A stretch of 64,000 bases of DNA from Meandrina meandrites (GCA_963693305.1 OY855908.1:29150305-29214304); one strand, 5' to 3'; shown: positions 23,294-35,930, counted from the first letter of the stretch. The notes: generated by a model not told the origin, from the sequence alone. Translations and numbers: made by a program.

Positions 23294-23919
23294 CTACCAT
23301 GACGGCCTCAGTTTCATTTCAGCGAATTTGACTGAAAAAGGGTAACTGAAGCCGTTCCACACGGCTCCTCTTTCATCTCTTTTGTCACCCAGGTATTGTC
23401 CGTTTAGATTGGAGTAGTGGCAGCTGTGGTACCACCAGGCGCCTGTCCATGATACAGCACAGTTTTTACTGCTCGCTCTGTCATTATCTCTGTCTTTTGT
23501 ACTAAACGCCATTTTATTATGATATGCTAACGAATCTCCCGCTGTACCTGAATATGAACCCACTTCAAGACGATACTGCGCCTGCTCATCACTAATGTTG
23601 AACGTGCCATATTTGGCATACGCTATAGTTCCGTTCCAGTCCTCCAGCTCCACTCGCAGAGAGCTCGGTCTAGAGGCAGTCAGCCGGTGGATCTTGTCAT
23701 TTCCTAACCAGAACTCAGCAGTCAGCCGACCAAAGCCTGCTTTGTAGTCGTTCCATCCCCGAAAGAAGTCTACCGAGCCATTTTGTCTTCGCTGAAAAAC
23801 TGTCCAGCCTCCTCCGTCAATGCGCATGTCACAGTAGACAGTAAAGTTTCCTCTACCGTCTGGGTTGACAGAGTACAATCCACTTTGAGTATGGCCTGAT
23901 TTTAGTAGATCAGAACAAT
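23294..23919 (-). CDS. Gene 1 exon 3: fibrinogen C-terminal domain
   Basis: Starts with Asp-Cys (the D codon is split by the intron) after a TTTCTTAG acceptor. It lacks the Gly-Arg pair that the other complete genes have before Asp-Cys. Variable-face residues read DRASSKNCAVSWTG, HSCHYSNLNG and AVWNGFSYPFSVKF, and the protein ends in Trp instead of Ser. Confidence 0.85.
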
Positions 23920-26553
23920 CTAAGAAAAAAAGAAAGAATTGCTTTAAGTTCGATTTTAATTTAGCAAAGCACTATTCTCATTCATAATTATGACGCGGTA
24001 TTTGTGGATTACATAACCCCGTTCGTTTATGGATAGCTGAGTCAGCTGACTTATGCAATGCTGAATCGCCACGTGCATTACTGAATTCGTTATTTAAAGA
24101 TCCCTTTGCTTTGATCGGGACATTTCGAAGGAGATACGCAAGCCACGAAGTACAGGCGAACTTTCGACCCTCCCACCTCCCCTTCGGCGACTCAACATAC
24201 AGCTATTGTGCTTCCGCACCCAGCCGCTTATTGCCTCGGCCAGAATCTTTTCCCCATAAATATCTTATCCACGCCAGACAATGAGCTGTATAACTAATGA
24301 GTGAGAATGGTATATTATTAGAATTGTTTAGGTATCGTATTCGATATAATATTATGGAGGAGAGTTTACTCTGTTAACGACACGGTTGGAAAAGGAAGGC
24401 TTGAGGAAAACATTTCAATACAAAATAAGCGATAAGAATAAACGAGTTGAGATGTAAAGGTCAGTGTACATAAATAAAAAAAAGTAATATAAAGTGACAG
24501 GAGAAAAAAAGAAAACAGCGTGATTGCAATTGTCTTTTTTTCTCAACTACAGGCTGACAGCTACAGAACATAAAAGAATAACGAATAAGGAAGTAAAAAG
24601 ATTATGCGTGTTGAGTTCTGCCAGTAGCTTAAAATTTTATGGCTGCATGGAAAATCCAATTGTTAGGATCTTGATAAAGAAAATCAGCAAAGCTTTCACG
24701 ACGATGAAAGGCAAGTTAAATATAGATTTTGGCGTTATTTGGAAGTAATTTCATCAGAGCAATGTCTGCATCTCGGTCCACTTATCATTATTATGCAAAC
24801 AGCATGCTTTGAACTATATTTGCGATTTATTCGAAATCGAACATACATAATTTTTTTTGTTATATTTGATGTGAATATTAAACCATAGTTTCAGATACTC
24901 AGATACTCTTGAGTTATTTTTTTACGTCAAATCTTATTCGCGTGGAATTCAAGTTTAACTTATTTCGTGTTTTTCTGTTTATCGTTGGTTGCCATGGAAA
25001 GATCGATTTTCCTCGTGCAAATTTCACATCGATCTGAGCCCGAAATTGAAAATGTTAGGTAGGGCCCAGAAAAAAAGTGATTTTTTGTTATGACATCAAA
25101 CAAGCCGGCAAACTGTTAAAGCTCACTCACAGCAAGCTACATGATAATCCTAACCGCAAAATGTTACAAAATACTAGCTTCTTAATTTTGCTCTTAATAA
25201 AACTGCTTTATTCCGTCCGTCTCAACTGCGGCATAAATGTGATAGCATCTTGACCAAATACCTATCCTGTTTAAGGCCGATATCACCTGATCACTTAGCA
25301 ATGAATAAAGATGGACGATTTTCGTCGAAATATTGAGAAAATCGAACAAATGATATAATTGCAACTAGGAAAAAATTCTCGATTTGTTTTGAATTATTTT
25401 CAAGCTAGACCTAGAATACGATATTTCAAACGTTCATGCCAAGTCCATGCATGTTTCCTTCCTTCGGTATGAAGAAATTCGGACAAAAATTCAGGTGCTT
25501 TTGCTTTCTAAGTTGTCTTCGCTTTGCAAACATGCATGGCATATTAAATTTTTTCCGTGTTGTTGGTCGAGCGTTGTTAATTTAAATTCCCCACAATTTT
25601 CTGCCACGAGAATGGCTTTGCTTTTAAAGTTGCAATTTTTTCAGAGTAAAATTTTCCTCTGCATGCAGGCTAGTTTTGGAGCGACTTCTCTGCGATTTAA
25701 TTGCACAATCTTGATAGACGTACTCAATAGGAAAATTTCTTTCCTCCTTCATTGCAGGGAAGCTTTCTGTGACGAACCTAACTGTGCAGCTACATATAAC
25801 CGGCTGCAAGGCGTCATGTGGCCGCTTGAAAGTTCATGATAGCAGTTAACCACTGATCTGGGAGTCGCGAGAAAAACGATTGAGTCTCTTAGTGTTTGAT
25901 TTTCTTAGACTTGGATTAAAATATGAATTAAGACATTTTGAAATTGTACCTCTCGTAAGATTGTTTTCGCAGTGAATTCCTTGATATCCCCCCTTGCAGT
26001 GACAGTGATAGGAGTTTAATTCATAGTCAGGAACACAGTCGGCGCCGTTCTTGCAAGGATCGCTTTCACATGGAGACTGAAAATAACGCACGAAAAGATT
26101 TAGTTATAAGGACTACTTTCTTTGTATTTACTGTGAGGCTACAAATGACTCGAAGTAAACTGAAAAAGTGTAAACTAAAAACATTTTGTGTCTTACCCAA
26201 GGACTGTAATGATGGAAGGTAGCATTGGGGTGAAACTTTTCAGTTGCTCTGTATTTGTCATTGGCCAGCAACTCACACAGATAAAGTCCCTTTGAGTCAG
26301 GATGAGCCGCCACGTTAATCGAATAGCACTTTGGTTCATCAACACAAAGGAAAGTGCAGTCCAACTGATCTATCACCATGGACCATGTTATATTCTTTTG
26401 CCATAAGTAGTGGAAGGGATTTCGCTTAAAGTTACCAAAAGAAAGGTCACCTGTTGGACTTCGATGAAGACTGGGAGTACTTTTTTCCATAGCAAACGTC
26501 ATCGTTGTGTGAGTGAAAAGAAAGACAACGAGCAAAAGTGGAAGGTGTGCCAT
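23294..26553 (-). CDS. Secreted PAN-EGF-fibrinogen-domain protein, gene 1 (complete)
   Basis: Coding exons are 26553-26197, 26076-25950 and 23919-23294 (357 + 127 + 626 nt), joined by GT-AG introns of 120 and about 2030 bp in phases 0 and 1. They give 369 residues. Domain order: signal peptide about 1-21 ([13 protein letters not shown], cut after TFA); PAN/apple about 37-119 with four cysteines (66, 70, 76, 93); EGF about 120-160; FReD 162-369 with the calcium motif DRDND at 304-308 and the disulphide pair Cys315/Cys328. FReD proteins such as ficolins and tachylectins bind acetylated sugars on microbes; a comparable extracellular recognition role is inferred. The start Met is the first shared by all three paralogues and directly precedes the hydrophobic core. 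No lesion seen. Confidence 0.85.
23920..25949 (-). other. Intron 2 of gene 1
   Basis: About 2.0 kb. The segments 24300-25080 and 25100-25800 align with intron 2 of gene 3 (50900-51720, 51750-52530) and gene 4 (62460 onward). The stretch near 25100 is the empty site for the 63095-63618 transposon. No exon was recognised inside; the 25447-25839 frame is not conserved as a protein. Confidence 0.6.
25950..26076 (-). CDS. Gene 1 exon 2: EGF-like domain
   Basis: 42 codons plus one base between TTTTCAG and GGTACA splice sites. Six cysteines have EGF spacing ([28 protein letters not shown]). No calcium-binding EGF signature is present. The exon is a symmetrical insert linking the PAN and FReD parts. 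Confidence 0.85.
26197..26553 (-). CDS. Gene 1 exon 1: signal peptide + PAN/apple domain
   Basis: Encodes 119 residues and ends on Trp119 at a GTAAGA donor. N-glycosylation motifs are N54-I-T and N110-A-T. The core [11 protein letters not shown]...LYLCELL has the spacing of a PAN domain, a fold that binds proteins or carbohydrates. Differences from the other two copies include Phe13, His30, Gln52, Lys88, Asn98 and Pro109. The translated frame continues upstream to 26634, but that part lies outside the conserved start. Confidence 0.85.
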
Positions 26554-26612
26554 GGCGGTGTGTGCCAACCACAAATGGTGAAGTTTGAATAAACGTGAGA
26601 GGAATATAAAGT

Positions 26613-26620
26613 CTTTTAAA
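26613..26620 (-). promoter_or_regulatory. TATA-like box of gene 1
   Basis: TTTAAAAG on the minus strand, about 60-67 nt upstream of the start codon. It is at the same offset as TATAAAAAG in gene 2 and TTTAAAAG in gene 3. Confidence 0.35.
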
Positions 26621-28323
26621 GCTAATTTTGTCAAAGACCTGACTCAGTGTCACTTACCTTGTATGTTGATTGTTAGCTTTTACGTAGCACTAATTAAGAT
26701 AATTAAATATTTGGAGCCCATTATGTGGACGGACCAAAACTATAGTTTGCGTTATCAAATGCCTTAGTAAATTCTTGAAAATTCTTAGTTTATCTTTGTA
26801 TTATATACAGAAGTTTAAAAAGAATTTAAAAATTACGGAGTTTCTCCTAAAGATCCTTCATTGGTTTTTGTAGAAGCGTCATGTTTCAGGAGCGGCTTAT
26901 ATAAGTTTGACGTCCATCAAGGACTAGATAGTTGGTTAAATATTTGAATACGTGACCACACGCTGGCCAATTTGGAAATAATTGGATGAAAAACATTCCG
27001 AGGACGAGGCTGTGAGAGTAACTTTTGAATCTTATCATTTTCAAATTGAACAATCATGTAGTCCAGTTACCTATTTTGAAATTATATAGCATCCAGAAAT
27101 AAATGAAATGTTTGATGGAAAGTATCCAGATTATTTTTATATTGGATAGCTTTCTCGGCGAGAAGTTTTCAATTTATTTTAAATTTGGTCAGTTCAGGAA
27201 AACTAATTTAAAAATGTGTTGGCAATATTGGATTAACTGACAGCTATTTAATTAATAATTTTATTGGATCGAGGTATCGAGATATATATGCCGCATTTAG
27301 CTGCCGTGTTTGCAAGCTATTGAAATAAACCAGCATAAGGATTCTTATTCTCTTTTTAAACTAAAAACCGTTTTTGTCGTCCGTGGAACGTAAGAATACA
27401 TGTAAAATGTTTAAGGCGAAATAAGCAGTTCTATCGCGGAAGTTGTAAATTACATGTATGAAGATCGTCACGTATTAAATAACTTAACCCGTGCGTAATA
27501 AGAAATGAAACGAAAACTGCCCAGACTTACAAGTTTTATTTTCATGGCGCAAACCAGAAGTTAAGTTCTTTCAGACTGCTTCAGTGAAAGGAACGGATAA
27601 ACAAAACTGAATTATGATAATAATAAGTTCAACGGGAAGTCAAATTAAATAAAATTAATCAACAAATAAATATTTCAAAAGGGTCTAAATGTCACGAGAT
27701 AGGTATTTGAATATGTTAGTTAAGTCGAAGCGAAGTTTTTCATGCGTACAACCACTCAGTTTGCGATATTATGACATGTTTTCATTCCAACTCAAATTTG
27801 TCTGCATTGGGAACGTTATGTTTTGCATATTTTCTTCACTTTCCTTAGGATATGCAGTGCACTTGAAACGAGATCTAGACTTTAGACTATTTGTTTATTT
27901 ATGAATGCTTTTTTGGCAATGTTGCAACACCTGCCGTCTTTGCTAAAAGCAAAAGAATTGGAACCTTTGAATAAAAAGTTAAACACGAACAAAAATATTT
28001 CCTAGTCACTCTTTGTTTCTTGTCAGTGGAAGAAAACAGTTCTTTGAGTTCTTTGAAAAGCCGTTCAATTAGCAGAGAAAATGCTACCAATGGCCAAGTG
28101 AGGACAGTTATTCCACATACGAAAGCTTAAGTTAAAACCAAGCCGTCTCTATTTTAGGTTAGGAAGTAAATTTCGTTCAAGTCCCGGTGATGCAACAACA
28201 TCGGCGAGGATTTTGACAAAGAGCGAGTTTTTTCCTTAATTATAATTATATTTCTTTCGTTAGTTATTTCCTTAATTATATTTTCAATTATAACGTGAAA
28301 TTGAAAACTCAAAAAATCATTGA

Positions 28324-28336
28324 GTTGCTAGGCAAC
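28324..28336. promoter_or_regulatory. X-box-like palindrome upstream of gene 1
   Basis: GTTGCTAGGCAAC, about 1.8 kb upstream of the gene 1 start. A second, imperfect form (GTTGCTATGCAAC) is about 430 bp further out. Confidence 0.3.
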
Positions 28337-29129
28337 ATGCCTTTTCACTTCTTACGCCCCAAAGTTTCGCTCCAATATCAGAATCTACGGCAAGTCTTTC
28401 CCTTCTTCGACGAATTACTCTTTTATTCGTGCGAGAAAAAGGATTAAATTTAGTGGTGGCTGGGGAGTAATTAAACTAATGTTCACAGTGCCGGAAGTCT
28501 CCAACGTACTCAACGAAAACGCGTCAGTGTCAGCGGATGGTCATTATTTAATAATAAAAGCGATATTACCTGCAAAGGAAATTGATAAATTTTACTTTCC
28601 ACAACTTTAACTCTTTATTACCGAAAGTTAAAGTCTTTATAAGTTTAATTGTTTTCATATAAAAATAGCCAGGTAGAAATTAAAACAAGACATTAGATTA
28701 GAAATTCAAAGTTAATTCAATGGAGAAAGACAATGAAAACCAAAGAATTAACTGTGTTGCTATGCAACAGGCTAATTTACTTCTGTCGTCAAATTTTCGC
28801 GCCAATATCAAAATCTATGGCATGTTGTTCTTGGTCGAATTCGTCCGAGAAGTAGGATTTGGTGGTGGCTGGGGAGTAATCAAACAAATGTTTACAAACG
28901 CCGTACGTAAAAAGGCGTCAATAATTTTGTTTCTAAAGGTAAATTTTTTCCAAGCACGTTGGCAAAGCCATTAGAGTGAACAGCGGATGTTTATATCCTT
29001 GTCATGAAGGTATTAATTATTTTTGCTAATAAATGCAGAAAGATGGCAAATTTTTTGCTCGGTAGTGAGGCAAAGGAGAAGAAGAAGGTCGAAGAAGCGT
29101 GGGACAAAGAAAAAATCTGAGTTCTCGAC

Positions 29130-29205
29130 AGGAATTGAACCCATGACCTGCCAAACACTGGGTGGGCGCTCTTTCCACTGAGCTACGAGAACTCATGGTG
29201 GTGAA
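29130..29205 (-). mobile_element. tRNA-like sequence / SINE head
   Basis: The minus strand reads GTTCTCGTAGCTCAGTGG (A box) and later GGGTTCAATTCC (B box), closing with CGAGAAC, which pairs with the 5' end over seven bases. The anticodon arm is imperfect (8-nt loop), so this is a tRNA-derived repeat rather than a working tRNA. A diverged copy is at 58215-58285, and related heads in the opposite orientation are near 30283 and 58539. Confidence 0.6.
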
Positions 29206-30025
29206 GGACTTTAATTAACAAACAGTGTATTAAAGCGCAATATTTTTTCCAACTTGAAACAGCAAGGGTCCGCAAATAAAAATGGTTCTAACGTACCAGG
29301 ATCTACAAGAGATTATTGCAATTTATTTGCGCTGGCCTTCGAGCAGGCATACCCGGTAATTTAGATTTGCTACACTGCGCTGATAAATCCCAAAAAGGAT
29401 GGAATGGCTGTCCGCGATTGTGACCCTACTTTATCGTTCTGGTCGTGTTGGTGTCTTGCAAAGTCACTTTTTCACATAGTACTTATCGGCCTTGCTACAT
29501 TATTGTAATGCTTTTACAGTATAAGCATACTAAACATTTAGAACCAGACCTATAGATTTACTATCAAATCCTGCTTGAAACAATATAATTTATTCCAGAT
29601 CAGTACTACTGCATTAGCGTTTACAAACCAGGAATCTGACGATTTCTGCTATACTTCGCTTAACGTTGTAAACGGTATTTCTCTTTCTGTTATTGCTACA
29701 ATCTGCAAATTCGTTATTAGTGGTGTCAAAAACCATTCTTCACGAATGTTTATCACTGTCAAGATACTAAATCTCTCTTGCGTCATTGTTGGACAAAATG
29801 TTTACTCTTCGGGCCGTGGAAACTGAATGATCATTCACCAGATGCACCCGATACATGATTAACCAATATGGAACTCAAAAACAATCACCAGCTTCTGGAA
29901 AGGGGTTCAAACTAAATACTTTTAGTAATTGTTCGTTCAATAATAACAATATTTTTTCCTTTATTTCTTTCTTTACTTGCTTATTTACTTAAGTTCTTAT
30001 TATTTTTTCTTTTTACTGTTAAAAA

Positions 30026-30050
30026 GTGGGGGGGCTAAAGCCCCCCCAGC
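30026..30050. other. G-run/C-run hairpin
   Basis: GGGGGGGCTAAAGCCCCCCC forms a strong short hairpin followed by a GC-rich stretch. It resembles the end of a transposable element. It is not a bacterial-type terminator in this eukaryotic context. Confidence 0.4.
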
Positions 30051-30420
30051 CCCTCCCTCTGCGCGGGCCCTGTGTCAACATGGTCAATGGCATACTGTAT
30101 GGTAATTAATAAAGAAAGATTGTAAATTTTAGTTTCGAAAGTGAAATATGAAAGATGAAATATTCAGGAGCTGGGGACAAAGAAAAAATCAGAGTTCCCG
30201 ACATTAATCGAACTCAAAACCTTGGACATGTCGTAAATGGAACGTATGAACCTAGCAACTGGCCTTGCTTACCATACGTTCTCGTAGCTCAGTGGATAGT
30301 GGATGTACCATACATTGTCTATAATTACTTTGAGAGTACTACTATGGCTCTTGGTCAAGAAATCTTTCCTAAGAAGACATCAACAGCACTCTTAGGGATT
30401 AAGGGTTGAAGTCCTTTCAT

Positions 30421-31320
30421 TGAAAAAAAAAAAAAAAAAACTTGCTTCTCTTCTTTGTGTGTCTCAAGGTAGATGTACAATGAGCGACAAAAGTAGTTGA
30501 GGCAGTTGGTTAAAATGTGTGCCAATTCCGATATTTCCATTATTCCACTTTTACTCCAGTGTAGATTGTGAATCATCCCCTCTCCCCCATTTCCATGTTG
30601 TACAGGAACAAAGCATGTCTTGCAGAAAGCAAATCCAACATTGTTTCGGGGGGTAGGGCTTAATATCGATGGGGAGAGGGGTAAGATGTGTTCAAGGTAC
30701 CCAAGAAGAGCGGAGCGTCTCAACATTTTTGTCCCTCGGTGTAGGCTGGCTGATGGCTAGTGCATTTGAGTAAAGAACAACAGTTCTGGGTAACAGCCTG
30801 GCCTGTAAAGGTATTGTTCGTCTTAGACAAGATCAGACACTTTTATTCTCATTTGTGAGGGGGATGGGAATTGTTAGGGTAAGCTGACATGATTTCTTTG
30901 GTCTGTTATGGGCTAGCATCCCACCCAGGTGGAAAGGTTTGTTTGATATGTCCCTCGTTTACTTCTCAGTCATGGGGGATTGACATCTCCCGACAAATTT
31001 TTCCCAAAAAAGGCCGACCGAGAGGCGTAACTATGGAGGAACGGGGGTGTGGACGGTAAGGGCTTGCGAAATCCTAGTTCGGCTTTGAAAGATCCTCAAA
31101 GCGTGAAACTGCTTAATTATATTTTTAAAGATCGCAAAACTGTTTGTGCATGTCAACATTGGCCAGCTGAAACAAAACCAGACTGAAAAAATACATTTTC
31201 AGGAAAAGAACGCAAATACACAAAACAGTCAGTTCAACAAAAAAAAACGAAACGCTTGTTTCCAGAACATATTAAAGAATATCGACACAGAAGTCTGCAG
31301 AAGAATGGCCATATGACCGT
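30421..31320. other. 0.9-kb spacer between units 1 and 2
   Basis: Contains a poly(A) run at 30423-30440 and otherwise unrecognised sequence. The minus-strand frame 30355-30726 has no known domain. Confidence 0.35.
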
Positions 31321-31329
31321 CGCAAAACA

Positions 31330-32890
31330 AAAACCCAGAACGTGAATGCGACTTATGGCAAGCGCAAGGAACTCTGCTCTAATTTGTTAGTGCGTGTGCA
31401 CGTGTTTCACGAGCCAAACATTGCAAATAACGTCAAACACAAAACCAAAAACAACACATAAATACTTTAAACGTTATTGCAAAAGAGTCGGCAGTAGTAA
31501 AGTGGTTTAGCAGTGACAAATGGTATTAAAACGACTTGTAAAGAAAGAGGAAACCAAAGCATATTGTAGCCACTTTCTCTATTTTACGTTTATCAATTAA
31601 AAGAAGTCAACAATTAATCTCATCTGGTTAAATTCAATTAATACTGACGCTACCTGAGGGCGCGTTTTCCTTTCACGCTGAAAGCTAGGGAAGATTTGCA
31701 TGCCTGGATAAGGTGATAAAGCTATAGAAAGATTTATTCGAGTTGCAATGGTTTTGTCAACCTCCAACTTGTCTGGGAAACCAGACAAAAGTTCTTCACA
31801 GAGAATGATACCAACGATGGAATAGCAACACATTTAGGGGAGTGGCATTACTACTAGCCGCTTCATGTTATGGAATTCAGATTTGAGCGCTGCTCTGATA
31901 AGCCTGTCTTGCTTATTCTCTCCAGGAGTGGTATAATTTGCTTGTTATATGCAAATATCTTCTATTGTCAACAGCCTTTCATACTGTAAATACATGTATA
32001 AACCAGGTTTTTTTCAATTTGACTTTTTATAATTATTGCGGTATAGTTCGTTTTAACTTTTTACCTTTTACTACTTTAGCTTTTTACTTATGTGACAACA
32101 GGTTATTAAGCTGGGGACGCACCGAGGGAAAACTGTAATTCCGGGGAAACTCGATGGCTGGAGGAGGATCGGAGTCTATTACAGCAAACAAAGTCTTTTG
32201 GAGATCAATAGAACAGCAGACAAGACTTGCTTCCAACGTAGACTTTAATCTGTAGCCAAATAATACTTTGCAGTACAACTCTATTGAAGACCAACAAACA
32301 TAACCAAAAAAGCCTAATTACAGGATTGGACAAACATTTCTAAAACTCTATTGGATAGAACGAAATCTAAGCTTTGCAAAATAATACGGGTAACAAAAGG
32401 CTAGTGCAGGTTACAGTTACACTTCAACGCTAATTACAGTTGTGATCTACGTTGGCTTTTCTTGTTTTCTATCTATTCTTCCTCTCATACTGCTGATACA
32501 AGGATTGAACAAACATTTCTACAACTTCCTCCTAACTAAGAACGACAAAAATCAAAGTACCGGAATCTAAACATGAAACCAACTGATCAAAAGAACCGTT
32601 GGCAAATTATGTCTGTTATCATACTAACTTCTCGCAATTACTAAAAGCAACCTTAAAATGACATTTTAATTTTTCAGTGAAAAACGTTCGAACACTACGA
32701 TTTTTTTAACATGATGATTTTTTTTTTTACATTTCGCTATTGGCCTTAATTGAAAATGATGTAATGGGATCACGTTACGACGGAACCCTTCGCAATTTGC
32801 AATATGTACTATCGTTGAACAAAACAACGAGCTACGAACTGGAATATCTTTAACAGTCCTTAAACTGTATATCCGGGTACGGACCCGAAT
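31330..32890 (-). repeat. Distal 3' flank of FReD unit 2
   Basis: Counterpart of 20401-22330. Unlike the other units it has no microsatellite and no TAGCCTGGGTACC element: the flank jumps from the sequence near 32890 to the FReD-proximal part near 32940. A deletion removed both here. Confidence 0.6.
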
Positions 32891-33173
32891 TTGAGTTCCA
32901 TTGCTAAACCTCGGAATGACTACGTCATCACCATTTGAGCTAAAAATGGGGTTTCCGGTTTAAGTTACAATTTCTAATCAGTGAAATGGAAACTGATTTT
33001 CTTTAATACAAAATGTACAATCACAAGACTGAATTTCGTTTCACGTCACTAAATTAATAATCAACTATAGTTATTGTTTGCGATTGTCTACATGTAATTG
33101 AAAGCTGCAACCAACACATGACACATATGTATTTACGTCACTAACAGGATTTAACCTGGTACTGGTATTCTTT

Positions 33174-33805
33174 CTACGATGATGGCCTCAGTTTCATTTC
33201 AGAGAATTTGAGTGAGAGCTCATTTGCGAAGAGCTGCCACCTGACTCCTCGGGCATCACTTTTGTCTCCCAGGTATTCTCCGTTTAAATTGGAGGTTTGG
33301 CAGCCGCCGTACCACCAGGCGCCTGTGAATTCTACAGCACAGTTTCCACTATACCTGTCATTATCTTTGTCTTTTGTACTAAACGCCATATTATTATGCC
33401 ACGAAGTTAACGAATCTCCCGCTGTACCTGAATACGAACTCACTTGAAGTCGATACTGCTCCTGCTCATCACCAATGTTGAACGTGGCATATTTGGCATA
33501 CCGTTTAGCTCCGTTCCAGTCCTCTAGCTCCACTCGTAGAGAGCTCGGTCTAGAGGCAGTCAGCCGGTGAATCTTGTCATTTCCTAACCAGAACTCAGCA
33601 GTCAGCTGACCAAAGCCTGCTTTGTAGTCGTTCCATCCCCGATAGAAGTCTTCTGAGCCATTTTGTCTTCGCTGAAAAACTGTCCAGCCTCCTCCGTCAG
33701 TGCGCATGTCACAGTAGACAGTAAAGTATCCTCTACCGCCTGGGTTGACAGAGTACAATCCACTCTGAGTATGGCCTGAATTTAGCAGATCTGAACAATC
33801 TCGTC
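33174..33805 (-). CDS. Gene 2 exon 3: fibrinogen C-terminal domain
   Basis: TTTCAG acceptor, then [16 protein letters not shown], ending in LRPSS and TAG. The variable face reads DRYSGNCAVEFTG, GGCQTSNLNGEYLG and VRWQLFANELSLKF. Confidence 0.85.
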
Positions 33806-35930
33806 CTGAAACAAAACATATTATTGGTTTGTCTTCTTTCTTGTTAGAGCGATTTTAGTTAACTCGTGAAATATTAATTACACAATTACGTAGTATTAGT
33901 CACTTATTCTATAGTTTTCTTTTGTTTAGTTTAAAACAGTCTATCCTGGAAGTGTTTGTGCGTGCTTCGTATTTTGATATGACCGGTTATTGTAGCAATC
34001 GAATTTTTTTAAAAGCTACTGGAGGAACACAACAGCTATAGCGAAGCTCGCGATTGACGTCATGGCTCAGACAAGACCGGAATGGCGGACGATTTTCCTA
34101 AAACGATTTTTTCTTAAACAGCCGCTGTTCCTGAAACACTTCGCTATTTAACATATATCACGCCTTTTATTTCATAAAAATTAATTAGGTCTACTCTTGC
34201 GGTTATTTTTTACTTGGATAAACATTGTTCTAAATGGAAACTGCTACTAAGATCGATTTATGCGGCTTGCTGTAAGCTTGTAAGTCAAGCTGTAACAAGT
34301 TGCTGTAAGTTACCCGTTTTAGTTAATTCTCCGTTTAAGTAAATTTCTTGTTTAAGAGATTCCTGGTTTCAGTAAATTTTCCATTTTAGAGATTTTCTGT
34401 TTTAGGAAATTCGCCATTTTAGAGATTTTCTGTTTTAGTAATTCCACCTTTTAGAGATTCCCTCTTTTAGTAATTTACACGTTTTAGAGATTCCCCGTTT
34501 TAGAAAATTGCCTTTCAGAGATTCGGGTCGCCCACTACCTCTCGGAATGAGTTACTTCATTGGTTCTTTAAACAATAGATAACAGGTCATAATAATGCCC
34601 CTATCCCTGAATAACAATAGAGGTAGTGTTTACAGCCGGCGGGCAAATGAAAATAGAGGTTCCAGCGAGGTAGTGTCTTACTGAGAGATTCTGCCTTTTA
34701 GCAATTCCCCCTTGCAGAGATTCCCTTTTTTAAGTATTTTTCCCTTTTAGAGGTTTCCCATTTTGGTAAATTTCCCGTTTCCGCTTCCCATTCTCCGATT
34801 CCCCCTTCCCTGTAAATTTCCCATTTAGAGATTCCCCTTTTTAGTAATTCCGTTTTAGAGATTCACCCTTTTAGTAAATTCACTATTCCCATTCCCCGTT
34901 GGCCATTCTTATCCTCCGATTCCCTGTTCCTGTTTCAGAGATAGCCGACCAGCTTTGTTAATTTCAAATTCCCCACGATTTTCTGCCTCGTGGGAATGTC
35001 CTTGCCTTTGAACTTACAATTTTGCAAAGTAAAATTTCCGTCTACACTCAGTGTACTTTTGGAGCGACTTCTCTTCAGTTTAATAGCACAATCTGAATAA
35101 AGGCGCTCAATAGGAAAATTATTCTTTTTCATTTGAGGGAAGCTTTCTGTGATGAATTCATATAGCAGGGTGCAAGGTGTCATGTGGTCGGTTGAAAGCT
35201 CATGACAGCAATTACCCACTGACCCGGGAGTCGCGAGAAAAGCGATCGAGTCTTGTATTGTAGAATTCCCTAGACTCGTGTTAAAAATAGGAATTTAGAC
35301 ATTTTGAAATTGTACCTCTCGTAAGATTATTTTCGCAGTGAATTCCATGATATCCCCCCTTGCAGTGACAGCGATAGGAGTTTGATTCATATTCAGGAAC
35401 ACAGTCGGCGCCATTCTTGCAAGGATCGCTTTCACATGGAGACTGAAAATAACGCACGAAAAGATTTAGTTATAAGGACTACTTTCTTTGTATTTACCGA
35501 GAGACTACAAATATATTTATTACTCGAACTAAACTGAAAATAATGTAACTGACTTAAAACATTTTTGTCTTACCCAAGGACTGTAATGATGGAAGGTAGC
35601 ATTGGCGTGAAACTTTTCAGTTGCTCTGTACTTGTCAGTGGCCAGCAACTCACACAGATAAAGACCATTTGAGTCAGGATGAGCCGCCACGTTAATCGAA
35701 TAACACTTTGGTTCACCAACACAAAGGAAAGTGCAGTCCAACTGATCTACCACCATGGACCATGTTATATTCTTTTCCCATAAGTAGTGGAAGGGATTTC
35801 GCTTAAAGTTACCAAAAGAAAGGTCGCCTGTTGGACTTCGATAAAGACTGGGAGTACTTTTTTCCATAGCAAACGTCATCGCTGTGTGAGCTGAAAGAAA
35901 GACAACGAGCAAAAGTGGAAGGTGTGCCAT
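33174..35930 (-). CDS. Secreted PAN-EGF-fibrinogen-domain protein, gene 2 (complete)
   Basis: Coding exons are 35930-35574, 35442-35316 and 33805-33174 (357 + 127 + 632 nt), giving 371 residues with phase 0 and phase 1 introns of 131 and about 1510 bp. The layout is that of gene 1. The signal peptide runs to about residue 21, PAN cysteines are at 66/70/76/93, a six-cysteine EGF follows, and the FReD starts Gly-Arg-Asp-Cys. The calcium loop reads DKDND rather than DRDND. The FReD has one extra residue in SLTSWHNN relative to gene 1. An in-frame Met seven codons upstream (35951) is not conserved, so 35930 is preferred. No disabling change was found. Confidence 0.85.
34315..34910. repeat. Degenerate tandem repeat in intron 2 of gene 2
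   Basis: Alternating motifs of the type TTTTAGAGATTCCC and TTTTAGTAAATT with a period near 33 bp and many substitutions. It is interrupted by the insertion at 34524-34683. Confidence 0.75.
34524..34683. mobile_element. 160-bp mobile element, copy 1
   Basis: Near-identical to 53962-54118. Flanked by the 7-mer AGAGATT at 34517-34523 and 34684-34690. Subterminal inverted motifs are CACTACCTCTCGG and GCGAGGTAGTG. There is no coding capacity. Confidence 0.75.
35316..35442 (-). CDS. Gene 2 exon 2: EGF-like domain
   Basis: Same length and splice phases as gene 1 exon 2. Residue differences are EYESNSYRCHC and GYHGIHC. All six cysteines are kept. Confidence 0.85.
35574..35930 (-). CDS. Gene 2 exon 1: signal peptide + PAN/apple domain
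   Basis: 119 residues, about 90% identical to gene 1 exon 1 by eye. Distinguishing residues are Val61, Gly72 (CVGEP instead of CVDEP) and Ala109. It ends on Trp119 at GTAAGA. Confidence 0.85.

Larger units (their letters stand above)
26645..30420 (-). repeat. Upstream module of gene 1
   Basis: 26660-27900 matches 53340-54730; 27900-28620 matches 54730-55490; 28680-28990 matches 57780-58090; 30100-30400 matches 58370-58610. Several short frames (for example 27689-27904 with 54504-54734) are similar between copies merely because the DNA is duplicated. No additional conserved exon is evident. Confidence 0.6.
33806..35315 (-). other. Intron 2 of gene 2
   Basis: About 1.5 kb, largely different from intron 2 of genes 1 and 3. 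The middle is a decayed tandem repeat (34315-34910) interrupted by a 160-bp mobile element. Only the EGF-proximal end (34960-35300) resembles the other introns. Confidence 0.6.

Noticed and set aside
25447..25839. Possible extra exon in intron 2 of gene 1 (similar frame in gene 3 at 51983-52556)
   Set aside because: The paralogous sequence has indels that break the shared frame, and no consensus splice sites or known domain were found.
27689..27904. Conserved short protein, similar frames at 27689-27904 and 54504-54734
   Set aside because: The similarity is explained by duplicated upstream DNA. The frames diverge in length and C-terminus and show no domain or splice context.
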